Shown here piece after piece: positions 50,935-62,750 of a stretch of DNA of 64,000 nucleotides (position 1 is the stretch's first letter; every line of letters starts with the position of its first letter). The position numbers and the translations under genes are program-made. Below the pieces are notes generated by a model that worked only from the letters and a program-made list of their open reading frames with translations, had not been told where the DNA came from and ran no database searches. The DNA comes from Mycobacterium parascrofulaceum ATCC BAA-614 (GTDB lineage: Bacteria; Actinomycetota; Actinomycetes; Mycobacteriales; Mycobacteriaceae): NCBI RefSeq assembly GCF_000164135.1, contig NZ_GG770554.1, positions 939,696-1,003,695 on the forward strand. Direction: 5' to 3'.

Positions 50935-51028
50935 CGCTGACCTGCGCTATCGACAGAACTCCGGTATCTCTTACCGTAGCGCTCGTTGCTACCATCGAAA
51001 ATGCCGGAGAACGCCCACGAGAGGCAGC

Positions 51029-52167
51029 ATGACCACACTCGACTCTCCCGAAAAGACGTTGTTCACGTCGACAACACAAGCTTTTCTGGAAAAGGAAGCG
51101 CCGCTGCGCCGCGTGCGGGAGTTGCACTCCGCGGGGCTGTCCTTCGATCCGGCATGGTGGCGGCGAGCCGCGGAGCTCGGCTGGACCGGCCTGCTGGTGC
51201 CCGAGGAACTGGGCGGCGGCAGCGTCTCGGACAGCGGGTTGGCGGATCTGGCCATGGTCGCCGAACAACTCGGGAAGACCGTGGCGTCGGGACCGTTGTA
51301 CCCGGTCAGCGTGGTGCTAGCGGCGCTCGTCGAGTGCGCGGACCCGCAACCGCACAGTGGGGCCATCGAGGGGCTGATGTCCGGGGAAACCGTGGCGTCA
51401 TGGGCGGTTTCGGAGCCGGGCCGGGGCTGGGCGCCGCTGAATCCGGCGGTGACGGCCACCCCCACCGATTCCGGCTATCGCATCGACGGCATCAAGGACC
51501 GGGTCGAAGCCGGCGCCCAGAGCGCCGCGCTGCTGGTGGTGACCCGGTGCGGTGACGGGCTGCGCCAATTCCTGGTCCCTACGGATGCGCCGGGCGTGAC
51601 GATCGCCCCCCAGCAGTCGGTCGACCTCGTCAAGCAATACGCCCGGGTGCATTTCGACGGTGTGGTGGTGGAGCGATCCGCGGCCGTCGGCACCGCCGCC
51701 GAGACCGCCGCGCTGGTCGAACGGCAGAGCCAGATCGCCCAGACCCTGCAGTGTGCCGAAGTGGTCGGCATCCTGCAGACGGTCTTCGACCTGACCGTCC
51801 AGTGGGCGCTGGACCGGCACACCTTCGGTCGCCCACTCGCGTCCTATCAGGCCCTCAAACACAAGTTCGCCGACATGAAGCTGTGGCTGGAAGCGTGCCG
51901 CGCAACCACCGCCGCGGCGGTGGCCGACGTTGCCGCCAACTCACCCGGGGCGGGCCTGTCCGCCAGCGTCGCCAAGTCCTACGTCGGCGAAATGGCTGGC
52001 CAGGTCGTCCAGTCCTGCGTGCAGATGCACGGGGGCATCGGCGTCACCTGGGAGCACGACCTGCACCTCTATCTGCGCCGGGTCACGTTGTACCGGTCGA
52101 TGTTCGGGACGCCCGAGGAACACAACCTGCGCGTCTACGAGTACGAGAAGGCGGGCCGGTCGAACAG

Positions 52168-52171
<4 letters not shown>
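51029..52171 (+). CDS. Acyl-CoA dehydrogenase, small subunit of a two-gene FadE pair
   Basis: A 380-residue acyl-CoA dehydrogenase-fold protein. ELGWTGLLVPEELGGGSVSD is the N-terminal domain motif and RHTFGRPLASYQALKHKFAD the C-terminal one; it lacks both the TEP..GSD flavin motif and a C-terminal EGT glutamate. As in the 18770/19844 pair, it is followed at once by a second dehydrogenase gene (ATGA overlap), which indicates an alpha2beta2 enzyme. The ATG at 51029 follows GAGAGGCAGC. The upstream gap holds TTACCGTAG and GCTACC segments but no clear copy of the TACAGTA box. Confidence 0.88.
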
Positions 52172-55385
<3,214 letters not shown>

Positions 55386-55592
55386 CTACGGACCCATTCC
55401 CTGACCGAGTCCCGCAAGCTGGTCATCAGGCGCTGCGCGCGCGCCAAGTGCAGACATAAAGAGTATCAATGGCGTCCGGGTGCTCACTGCAGCAGTTCTC
55501 CTGGCGTGGCGTGCGGTCGTGCGGCGACCGCGTTCCGGCCTGCCATTTGACCGGCTCTGTTTGCAATTGATCAGCGTGGGTACCTCGCCGCC

Positions 55593-56093
55593 ATGGTCAA
55601 TGTCGTCCCCCGGCCGTTGATCTCGATATGGCGGCGCATCATGTCGTCGCCGTTGCTCACCCTGAATGGCTGGGTCGCCTTCAACGTGCCGCGAGCGGTG
55701 ACAGCCTTAGGGATATCGCTGCTGATGGGTCTGGTCGCGGTGCATGTCTACGTTGTTCTGACGGAGCCGGATCCGCCGCTGTATTTCATTGTCTACACGG
55801 CCGTGCTGGCGGTCGCCTGCCTGATCGCGGGTGGCGCCATGGTGTTTGCGGCAAAACCCCTTGTGCCGCAAGCCGGTTGGTATTGGGGCGGCTTGGTGTG
55901 CCTGGCCTTTCTGGGTGTCTATCTGGTCAGTCGGTGGGTGAGTCTTCCGGGACTCGTGGCCGTGACGGCTAGATGGGACTTCGCGCCCGGCACCTTCGCG
56001 ATGGCGTTCGCCGCGGCCTTTGTCGCTGTTCACACGACGGTGTTGTCGGGCATCAATGTGGCTTACCCGCAACGCCGGCAATGGCCCGACTGA
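55593..56093 (+). CDS. Four-helix integral membrane protein
   Basis: A 166-residue membrane protein with four hydrophobic helices at about residues 35-57, 64-86, 95-118 and 134-157, and a basic N-terminus (PRPLISIWRRI). No conserved redox residues are obvious; His 51 and His 146 lie in or near helices. It precedes the cytochrome/molybdopterin fusion by 13 bases and is probably its small membrane partner. I do not recognise the family. Confidence 0.78.
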   Translation: MVNVVPRPLISIWRRIMSSPLLTLNGWVAFNVPRAVTALGISLLMGLVAVHVYVVLTEPDPPLYFIVYTAVLAVACLIAGGAMVFAAKPLVPQAGWYWGGLVCLAFLGVYLVSRWVSLPGLVAVTARWDFAPGTFAMAFAAAFVAVHTTVLSGINVAYPQRRQWPD

Positions 56094-56106
56094 TGGGAGC
56101 CCAGGC

Positions 56107-57597
56107 ATGACAACGCTCGATTACCCGGCATGGCTGCGCGTCGAGCACTGGTTGAACCTGCTGTTCGTGACGCTGATCATCCGCAGCGGCATCGAAATTC
56201 TCTCCACTCATCCGAAGCTGTACTGGCATGACGACAGCAAACCGGGCACCGAATGGGCGCGCTTTACCCGCAAGGTGATGCCGCGCGACCGCATCTACGA
56301 CACGCTCGACGAAGAAGAGGATTATCACCCGCTGATTTCGTTGCCGGGCCACGCCCAACTGGGCGTCGGGCGCCATTGGCACTTCTTCTCGGTCATCGGT
56401 TGGATCCTGGTGGGGCTGACGTACTACATCTTGCTGTTCGCGACCGGTCAATGGCACCGATACTGGCCGTACTCGTGGTCGATCTTTCCCGACGCGTGGA
56501 ACGACATCGTCACCTACATGTCCTTCAATCTGCCGACGGTACTGCCCGGTCAGCCACTGGATGCCGTCCAGAAGTTGACCTACGCGGGTGTCATCTTTCT
56601 CCTGGCGCCGTTTCAGATCTTGACCGGAGCCGCCCAGTCCCCGGCGATCGAGGCGCGCTTCCCCTGGTACGTACAGATGTGGGGTGGACGCCAGTGGGCG
56701 CGCAGTCTGCATTTCCTGGGGCTGATCGCGTTTTTGATCTTCATCGTGATCCACCTGTCGATGATTTTCTTTTGGGGATGGGGCAGGCTCACCGCATTGA
56801 TGATCTTCGGCTCCGTCCGCAACATCTATTGGGCGACGGCGCTGTCCTTGCTGATCGTCGCGGCGGTCGTCGCCATCCACGTTGCGGCCACGCTCTGGAG
56901 TAGTCGCAATCCGCGATCGGCGCAGCGCATACTCGGGGCGGTGGTGTCCTCGGTTCGGCGGGTGTTGTTGCGGCCGCTGAATTCCCGGCAGAACTACCCG
57001 GCAAGCAAGATCTCGCCGCAGCACCGGGTCAACGGAAAGCCCCCGACGAGCATCGACTTCAAGGTGATGGCCGTGCACAACTTCGTCGACTGGCGATTGC
57101 GGGTGGGTGGCCTCGTCGAGAACCCGGTGATCTTGGACCTCGCCGCGCTGCGGTCGCTGGCCGAGCCGGAGTCGCAGTGCGTCATGCACAACTGCGTGCA
57201 GGGCTGGACCAGCATTGCCGAATGGAAAGGGGTGCACCTGGGCCGACTCGTGGAGCTGGTGCGACCCCTGCCGCAGGCGAGGTACGTCTGCTTTCTGAGC
57301 ATGCAGGACAACAGCACCGACGAACCGGCGTCGCACGGCGGGGGCCAGTTCTACGAGGTCATCGATTTGGAATTCGCGCACAAGCCGCAGACGTTGCTGG
57401 CGTACGAGATGAACGGCGTGCCGCTGCCGATCAAGCACGGCGCCCCCTTGCGATTGCGGGTGGAGACCCAGGTGGGCTTCAAGATGACGAAATGGATCAA
57501 CCAGATCGAGTTCGTCGAGGACTTCGCCGGTATCGGCTTCGGTACCGGGGGCTGGCGTGAGGACCGCGTCTTCTACGACAAAGATGTGGAGATCTGA
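56107..57597 (+). CDS. Fusion of b-type cytochrome membrane domain and sulfite-oxidase/MsrP-like molybdopterin domain
   Basis: A 496-residue protein. Residues 1-290 hold about five membrane helices with heme-type His (RVEHWLNLLFV, GRHWHFFSVIGW, ARSLHFLGLIAF, FIVIHLSMIFF), a cytochrome b561-like domain. Residues 330-496 are a molybdopterin oxidoreductase domain with C363 in NCVQGWTSIAEWKGV, the position of the Mo-ligating Cys of MsrP/YedY. In MsrP/MsrQ the two parts are separate proteins; here they are one chain. The likely role is quinol-linked reduction or oxidation of a sulfur or other oxo compound at the outer face (inference). Confidence 0.85.
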   Translation: MTTLDYPAWLRVEHWLNLLFVTLIIRSGIEILSTHPKLYWHDDSKPGTEWARFTRKVMPRDRIYDTLDEEEDYHPLISLPGHAQLGVGRHWHFFSVIGWILVGLTYYILLFATGQWHRYWPYSWSIFPDAWNDIVTYMSFNLPTVLPGQPLDAVQKLTYAGVIFLLAPFQILTGAAQSPAIEARFPWYVQMWGGRQWARSLHFLGLIAFLIFIVIHLSMIFFWGWGRLTALMIFGSVRNIYWATALSLLIVAAVVAIHVAATLWSSRNPRSAQRILGAVVSSVRRVLLRPLNSRQNYPASKISPQHRVNGKPPTSIDFKVMAVHNFVDWRLRVGGLVENPVILDLAALRSLAEPESQCVMHNCVQGWTSIAEWKGVHLGRLVELVRPLPQARYVCFLSMQDNSTDEPASHGGGQFYEVIDLEFAHKPQTLLAYEMNGVPLPIKHGAPLRLRVETQVGFKMTKWINQIEFVEDFAGIGFGTGGWREDRVFYDKDVEI

Positions 57598-57598
57598 G

Positions 57599-57922
57599 AT
57601 GACCCAGGGTGCCGGCGAGCACGTCGGGGTCCGCCCCGAGCTGATCAGTTTGGACGGCGCGGCGCGTCAGCGCGTGCTGGAATTCGTTGCGGTGAAAGGC
57701 GGACATTGCGAGGCCTGTGGCGCGAGGGATTTCGCGGTTGGCGATGCCATGATCATGGGCTTTCTGTTTCTCGACGAGGATGCCGACGCCTACCTCGTGG
57801 CGCTGACGTGTCGCAACCCCGAATGCCCCAAGCCCAGGACCGCGATCAGGCTGAGCGGCAACGATTTTCTGTCCGAGGAGCAACAGGCCCAGGCGATGTC
57901 GCTCAGGTCCTCGATCGCCTGA
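57599..57922 (+). CDS. 107-residue Cys-rich (zinc-ribbon-like) protein
   Basis: A 107-residue soluble protein with two Cys pairs: HCEACGARDF and LTCRNPECPKPR. The spacing suggests one zinc-ribbon knuckle. The rest is a mixed fold with no signal peptide. The ATG at 57599 is 1 base after the fusion gene stop, so it belongs to the same three-gene operon. It could assist cofactor insertion or maturation of the molybdenum protein (inference). I do not recognise the family. Confidence 0.75.
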   Translation: MTQGAGEHVGVRPELISLDGAARQRVLEFVAVKGGHCEACGARDFAVGDAMIMGFLFLDEDADAYLVALTCRNPECPKPRTAIRLSGNDFLSEEQQAQAMSLRSSIA

Positions 57923-58318
57923 TCATGCGCGCGGTCGGCGGCGCCATCCCGTCGCACGATCGTCGCGGCGATGCCGGCCGCTCGCGCGGGTGTCGGGGCA
58001 ATCCCCGAGATCGGGTCGAGCCAGCTTGAATCGGTCGATCAGGGGTGAGACCGCGCGCAGTTCGTCACAGAGGGACTGAAACCTGCGCTCGTCGGCCTCG
58101 TCGAGCAGGCCGATGGAACTGTAGTGCGCGATGCGCGGTAGCCGCCCGGCGAGTGCCGTTCCCCACCGCACGCTGAGGTCGTAGATGTCCTCGTCACCGA
58201 AGACGTCGTCCGCCGCCTTCTCTTCGCCGAGTGCCCTGAGCCGCTCGAGTTGTTCGCTGAGGAACTCGATGTCGTCGTCGATGCTGACGTGCACTTTGGC
58301 TTTCGGTGCCACGCTCAT
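57923..58318 (-). CDS. Hypothetical 131-residue helical protein
   Basis: A 131-residue protein with no family recognised. VSIDDDIEFLSEQLERLRAL and DEADERRFQSLCDELRAVSP are charged helices, and the C-terminal 30 residues are Arg/Asp-rich and probably disordered. AAGGAGA precedes the ATG at 58318; the frame to 58399 is not needed. Its stop codon directly abuts that of the convergent Cys-rich gene. Confidence 0.65.
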   Translation of the reverse strand: MSVAPKAKVHVSIDDDIEFLSEQLERLRALGEEKAADDVFGDEDIYDLSVRWGTALAGRLPRIAHYSSIGLLDEADERRFQSLCDELRAVSPLIDRFKLARPDLGDCPDTRASGRHRRDDRATGWRRRPRA

Positions 58319-58434
58319 GCGGCTCTCCTTTCCCGCAACCGGCAGCGTTCCGGCATCCCTGTCGGCGGGTGAGTACCCCCGCCCACGACGATGCAACACG
58401 CGACTTCACGCAAAAAATGCATCATGCAACTGTT

Positions 58435-58460
58435 GGTTTAGGTAACTGTTTACAGGGTAT
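58435..58460 (+). promoter_or_regulatory. Sigma-F-type promoter upstream of PPE genes
   Basis: GGTTT at 58435-58439, a 15-base spacer, and GGGTAT at 58455-58460 match the mycobacterial sigma-F pattern GGTTT-N15-17-GGGTAT. It reads rightwards toward the PPE ATG at 58587, leaving a leader of about 120 bases. A sigma-F regulator (Rv1364c-like) lies 3 kb away. Confidence 0.6.
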
Positions 58461-58586
58461 CGACAGCATCTGGTACGGCCGTTGCCAGCGTATTAGCGGC
58501 AAACTCCGGGAAATCGCTCGGTGACGCGCAATGCGCCGCTCGCGGTGGATTGGGGTTGGTTTGCGGCTATAGGCAGGAGGTGTTGT

Positions 58587-59816
58587 ATGGCAATAGATTT
58601 CGGGATGCTTCCGCCGGAGATCAACTCCACTCGCATGTATACGGGCCCCGGGGCCGGACCGATGCTGGCGGCGGCCGCGGCGTGGGACGAGCTGGCGGCG
58701 CAGCTGCACGCCACGGCGGCGAGCCAATCCTCGGTTGTCTCGGGTTTGACGGCGCAGTGGCGCGGTCCGGCGTCGGAGACCATGGCGGCCGCCGCCGCAC
58801 CCTACACGGCGTGGATGAGCACCGCGGCCGGCCAGGCCGAGCTGACCGCAGGCCAGGCCAGGGCGGCGGCCGCCGCCTACGAGACCGCGTTCGCGGCGAC
58901 CGTGCCGCCGGTGTCGGTGGCGGCGAACCGTGCCCGGCTGCTGGCGTTGGTCGCGACGAACTTCTTCGGTCAGAACACCCCGGCGATCATGGCCACCCAG
59001 GCGGAGTACGCCGAGATGTGGGCGCAGGATGCGGCGGCGATGTACGGGTACGCCGCGTCCTCGGCGACCGCCGCGCAGGTCACCCCGTTCGCTCCGCCGC
59101 CCCAGACAACCAACCCCGCGGGCGCACCGGAACAGGCCGCATCGGTCGGCCAGGCCACCGCGACGGCGGCCGGCGCACAGGCGACCCGCCTGCCCCAGCT
59201 GATGTCGGCGACGCCGCAGGCGTTGCAAAGCCTCGCCGCACCCATGCAGGCCGCGGCTCCGGCGGCGGCGCCGGCAGCGGCCGCCGATCCGCCATCACTG
59301 TTTTCGGCGCTCGACGGCTTCATCACCGGCCCGTTGTCGCCGGCGTCGCTGTTCACCATTCCCGGCGTTCCTTACCTGCTGGGCATACAGAGTTATCTGA
59401 CGCCCCAGGCCGGCGCGAACTTGACCAGGGCGTCGGAGAATTACTCGAAAGCGCTGGCCAAGGCGGATGCCGCGGGCGTACCGCGCATGGTCAGCGCGCC
59501 GGTATCCGCGGGAGTTGGTCGGGCGGGACTCGTAGGTGGCTTGTCGGTGCCGCAAGGTTGGGCGTCCGCAGCCCCCGAGATCAAGACGATCGCTGCGACG
59601 TTGCCCCAGAGCAGCCTCAGCGCCGCCCCCGCGGCGCTCGCGGCCGATGGGCAGGGAAGCCTGGTCGGCAACATGGCCTTGTCTGGGTTGGCCGGCCGCG
59701 CAATGGCTGGAACCGGCGGGGCCGCCGCCCGTTCCACCGGGATGGGCGGCGCCGCGCCCGCCGCGGGGGAGGCCACCACGGCCAACATCTTCGTGATCCA
59801 CGAGGCGGCCGAATGA
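58587..59816 (+). CDS. PPE family protein, SVP subgroup
   Basis: A 409-residue PPE protein. The conserved N-terminal domain (about 180 residues) starts [18 protein letters not shown] and includes [14 protein letters not shown] and the WxG-type AQWRGPAS. The SVP motif [10 protein letters not shown] is near residue 317. The C-terminus is Ala/Gly-rich and ends [10 protein letters not shown]. Such proteins are exported by type VII secretion to the cell surface, usually with a PE partner; no PE gene is nearby. AGGAGG is 6 bases before the ATG. Confidence 0.95.
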   Translation: MAIDFGMLPPEINSTRMYTGPGAGPMLAAAAAWDELAAQLHATAASQSSVVSGLTAQWRGPASETMAAAAAPYTAWMSTAAGQAELTAGQARAAAAAYETAFAATVPPVSVAANRARLLALVATNFFGQNTPAIMATQAEYAEMWAQDAAAMYGYAASSATAAQVTPFAPPPQTTNPAGAPEQAASVGQATATAAGAQATRLPQLMSATPQALQSLAAPMQAAAPAAAPAAAADPPSLFSALDGFITGPLSPASLFTIPGVPYLLGIQSYLTPQAGANLTRASENYSKALAKADAAGVPRMVSAPVSAGVGRAGLVGGLSVPQGWASAAPEIKTIAATLPQSSLSAAPAALAADGQGSLVGNMALSGLAGRAMAGTGGAAARSTGMGGAAPAAGEATTANIFVIHEAAE

Positions 59817-59889
59817 TGGCGACGACTGCGACGCCACCGCCAGCGACCGCAGCCATCCACTCATTCCGGGCGAATTGAGGAGGCCAGCA

Positions 59890-61269
59890 ATGGACTACGG
59901 GGTGTTACCACCGGAGATCAATTCCGCGCGCATGTACGCGGGCCCCGGATCTGGATCGATGTTGACCGCCGCTGCGGCGTGGGATGAGCTTGCGACGGAA
60001 CTGCGTTCGATCGCGGCTTCCTATTCCGCAGTGATCTCGGGGCTGACCACTGCGTGGCTGGGTCCGTCCTCGACGAGGATGGCCGCCGCCGCCGCGCCGT
60101 ACGCGGCATGGTTGAACGCGACGGCTGCACAAGCCGAACAGAGTGGAAGCCAAGCCAGGGCGGCGGCCGCGGCCTACGAGGCCGCCTTCGCGGCCACCGT
60201 ACCGCCGCCCGTGATCGAAACGAATCGCGCCGAGCTCGAGTCGCTCATCGCCACAAACACTTTCGGTCAGAACACCGCGGCGATCGCGGCGAACGAAGCC
60301 CGATACGCCCGCATGTGGGCCCAGGATGCGGCAGCTATGTACGGGTATGCCGGTCAATCGGCGGCGGCCGCCGCGGTAACGCCGTTTGATCCGCCCGCGC
60401 AAAATACCAACCCGGCCGGCACCGCGGGGCAGACCGCCGCGGTGAGCCAAGTTGTCGGTACGTCAGCGGGAACGAATAGCCAGGCCGCGTTGTCCCACTT
60501 GACGTCCGCGACGCCGAGCGCGCTGCGAAGTCTTGCGGCCCCCGCCGCGGTGAATCCGCCATCGGCGTCCTCCCTGGCGAGTTTTCTGAGCAGCCTGAAT
60601 TCCTCCCCGTTGGCGAAGCTGGCCGGGAATGTCGAGCTGATACCGAAGGCGGTCCTGCCGGCCAACGACGTGCTGATCAGTACCATCATGGGGTTGGTGA
60701 TCGGCGCGCGGCATCTGGGTGACCTGACGGTCGCGGTGAAGGCCGCCACGCCGGGTCTGGCAGCCGGACTCGGCTACGCCGCACCGGCATTGGGCTCGAC
60801 GGTGTCGGCCACCGTCGGCCAAGCCGGCTTGGTGGGCGGATTGGCCGTTCCGCCGAGTTGGGCCGTCGCGACGCCGGCGATCAGGACAGTCGCCGCGGTG
60901 TTGTCGGGTACGTCCGAGAGCGCGGTCGCGGCGGCCACCGTGAGTGAGGGAAGCTTTTTCAGCGGTCTGGCGGTGGCGGGCATGGCAGGAGGCGCGCTCG
61001 GTGCCGCCCTTCCGCGCGCCCTACCCGGCGTCGGCGTCAAAGGGCGCAAGCAGCCCGTCAAGGACGGGGCGAGCCTCAAAGACGGTGACTCGCCGGAAAA
61101 CCTGCAACGCGTCGTGGCCGAGATGGCGGAAAACCCGGGCAGTGTCCAGCACTGGCATACCGACCCAGACCACCTTGATGGCCTGCTGGACGAGTTACGA
61201 AAGAAACCCGGCACCCATGCGGTGCATGTGAAGAACGGCAAACCCAGGATGACGCTACCGGGCAGCTAG
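59890..61269 (+). CDS. PPE family protein, SVP-like, with charged C-terminal tail
   Basis: A 459-residue PPE protein, tandem paralogue of the previous gene. [20 protein letters not shown] opens the PPE domain; [10 protein letters not shown] is the SVP-type motif near residue 316. Residues 383-459 form an extra hydrophilic tail with [10 protein letters not shown], then [19 protein letters not shown] and [13 protein letters not shown], unlike the usual Gly/Ala C-termini. The tail could be a secretion-independent functional domain. The ATG at 59890 follows GAGGAGGCCAGC. Confidence 0.93.
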   Translation: MDYGVLPPEINSARMYAGPGSGSMLTAAAAWDELATELRSIAASYSAVISGLTTAWLGPSSTRMAAAAAPYAAWLNATAAQAEQSGSQARAAAAAYEAAFAATVPPPVIETNRAELESLIATNTFGQNTAAIAANEARYARMWAQDAAAMYGYAGQSAAAAAVTPFDPPAQNTNPAGTAGQTAAVSQVVGTSAGTNSQAALSHLTSATPSALRSLAAPAAVNPPSASSLASFLSSLNSSPLAKLAGNVELIPKAVLPANDVLISTIMGLVIGARHLGDLTVAVKAATPGLAAGLGYAAPALGSTVSATVGQAGLVGGLAVPPSWAVATPAIRTVAAVLSGTSESAVAAATVSEGSFFSGLAVAGMAGGALGAALPRALPGVGVKGRKQPVKDGASLKDGDSPENLQRVVAEMAENPGSVQHWHTDPDHLDGLLDELRKKPGTHAVHVKNGKPRMTLPGS

Positions 61270-61292
61270 CCGCGCAGCGGCGTGCCGGAACC

Positions 61293-61328
61293 GATAACCC
61301 CGCAGCGCGATAGCGCCACGGGGTTATC
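61293..61328. terminator. Bidirectional hairpin terminator
   Basis: GATAACCCCG and CGGGGTTATC form a 10-bp stem with an inner GCGC-GATA-GCGC stem. It follows the PPE stop and overlaps the stop codon of the convergent transporter gene, so it serves both. Confidence 0.8.
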
Positions 61329-62331
61329 CTCGCCGCCGGTCGGCAACGGCCCGGGGTATGCGTAGTAAGCCGGCGATCACCACGATGGACCAGGCCAGCA
61401 GCGCGTCCCAGAAGAAGACCAGCGAAACCGTTTGCAGCGATCTCGCATGCATCTCCCCGGCGGTCATGTAGGTAGCCACCGAATACATGCCGAGCGGGAA
61501 CACCAGCGTCCACCACGCACCGGTAAATCGCAGCAGCTTGGGGCGCTGCTCGACACGGTGCAACCCGAAGTAGATCAGCGGGGGGATCCACAACGTCGCC
61601 AGCACCCAGGCCGTCAACGTGGTCGCGTTGACGGTTCCGCCCAACCAGCTTCGGGTTTGGAGATGAATATCGTGGCCTGCCACGACGGCGATGGCCAGCG
61701 CCCCCATCAGAATCCATGTGTCGGGCTCGAATCCGTCGCGATCCAGGCGCTCGTCGACCGCGCGCCACGCGATCAATGCGGTCACTGCGAGGTAGAGCGC
61801 CAGCGCCAGCACCCACATGACCACCGCGGCGGTGAACCATTGACGGTGCCCGGTGCTGCCTGCCAATTTGGTGGCCACGATCGCCAGGCCGGACGTGGCC
61901 ACGCTCGACAGCAGCCATGCGCCGTGGACTTGGTCGCGCAGGCCTGCCAGGCGTCGCCGTGCGATGTCGCGCGTGCTGGCCAGCATCAAACCCAACCACG
62001 CCGCGGCGGCGATGGCGCCAAGGATCGGGAGGACCAGCGGGTGGTCGGACGAAAGCCGGTTACACAGCACGGCGCATGCCGCAACGAAGGTGAACAGGGG
62101 CATGGTGTTCTCGAGCTTGGCCAAATCCCACGGCAGAGCCCGACGTCGGGCCGCGGCGCTGACGATCGTGAGTACGACGAGCGCTGCCCACGCCAGCACC
62201 GCGATCAGACTGAGCGCGTTGCTGATCAACGTGTAGTGATGATTCTTGGCGGCGGTCGACAAGATCCCGGTCGCCATCACCGATGCGAACGCGTCAGGGG
62301 AGACCTTGAGGCTGCTCAGCCGGATCGTCAT
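61324..62331 (-). CDS. TDT-family transporter (tellurite-resistance/dicarboxylate or SLAC1-like)
   Basis: A 335-residue integral membrane protein with about ten helices. VSPDAFASVMATGILSTAAK is the typical first segment with the F-x-x-V-M-x-T-G motif of TDT/SLAC1 proteins; GAWWTLVFPLGMYSVATYMT near the C-terminus is also characteristic. Relatives carry dicarboxylates, sulfite or other anions. The ATG at 62331 (MTIRLSSLK) is the best start, although its ribosome site is weak; the frame to 62388 has no other ATG with support. No related genes lie beside it. Confidence 0.87.
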   Translation of the reverse strand: MTIRLSSLKVSPDAFASVMATGILSTAAKNHHYTLISNALSLIAVLAWAALVVLTIVSAAARRRALPWDLAKLENTMPLFTFVAACAVLCNRLSSDHPLVLPILGAIAAAAWLGLMLASTRDIARRRLAGLRDQVHGAWLLSSVATSGLAIVATKLAGSTGHRQWFTAAVVMWVLALALYLAVTALIAWRAVDERLDRDGFEPDTWILMGALAIAVVAGHDIHLQTRSWLGGTVNATTLTAWVLATLWIPPLIYFGLHRVEQRPKLLRFTGAWWTLVFPLGMYSVATYMTAGEMHARSLQTVSLVFFWDALLAWSIVVIAGLLRIPRAVADRRRG

Positions 62332-62750
62332 GGCGCACCTGGGGGAGTCGCTCGCTTGGGCGGAGCCGAGGTGACGCCCGGGTTGCACATATCGGCGAGC
62401 TCCTTCCGTTCATGCGGCCACGGCGGTTCGGCCCCGGGACGCCCGGGTGCCCTGCACATCAGGGTTTCCCCGTGAGCCGCTTTTCATGCGCCGTTCATGC
62501 ACCATGGGTCATCGGCGTCAGCGCTCGCCGCTTCGCCAAACGAACTGCTGGCCAGGAAACGAACGCCCTTTCTTTGTGCGGCACTAACACGCATTGGGCC
62601 GAAAAACGTTACAACGCAGGATTTTTCGGATTGTCTGGCCGGTCAAGGGCGAGCTGCGCGGCTGCGGCGGGAACCCAAAATATGTTTCCATGGTGTATGA
62701 ATTAGCTTCTCCACTCACACAACGAAATTGACGGAACGGTAGCGAAACGA
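62332..62750. other. 419-base intergenic region
   Basis: This gap between divergent genes contains no convincing coding frame. Short near-repeats TTCATGCGC and TTCATGCAC lie near 62484-62500. The A/T-rich stretch CAAAATATGTTTCCATGG around 62677-62694 could hold the promoter of the ketosynthase gene. I see no transcription terminator or RNA gene. Confidence 0.5.

Noticed and set aside
62412..62705. 97-codon plus-strand frame in the intergenic gap
   Set aside because: No ribosome site, no family features, and Cys/Arg/His use typical of non-coding GC-rich DNA.
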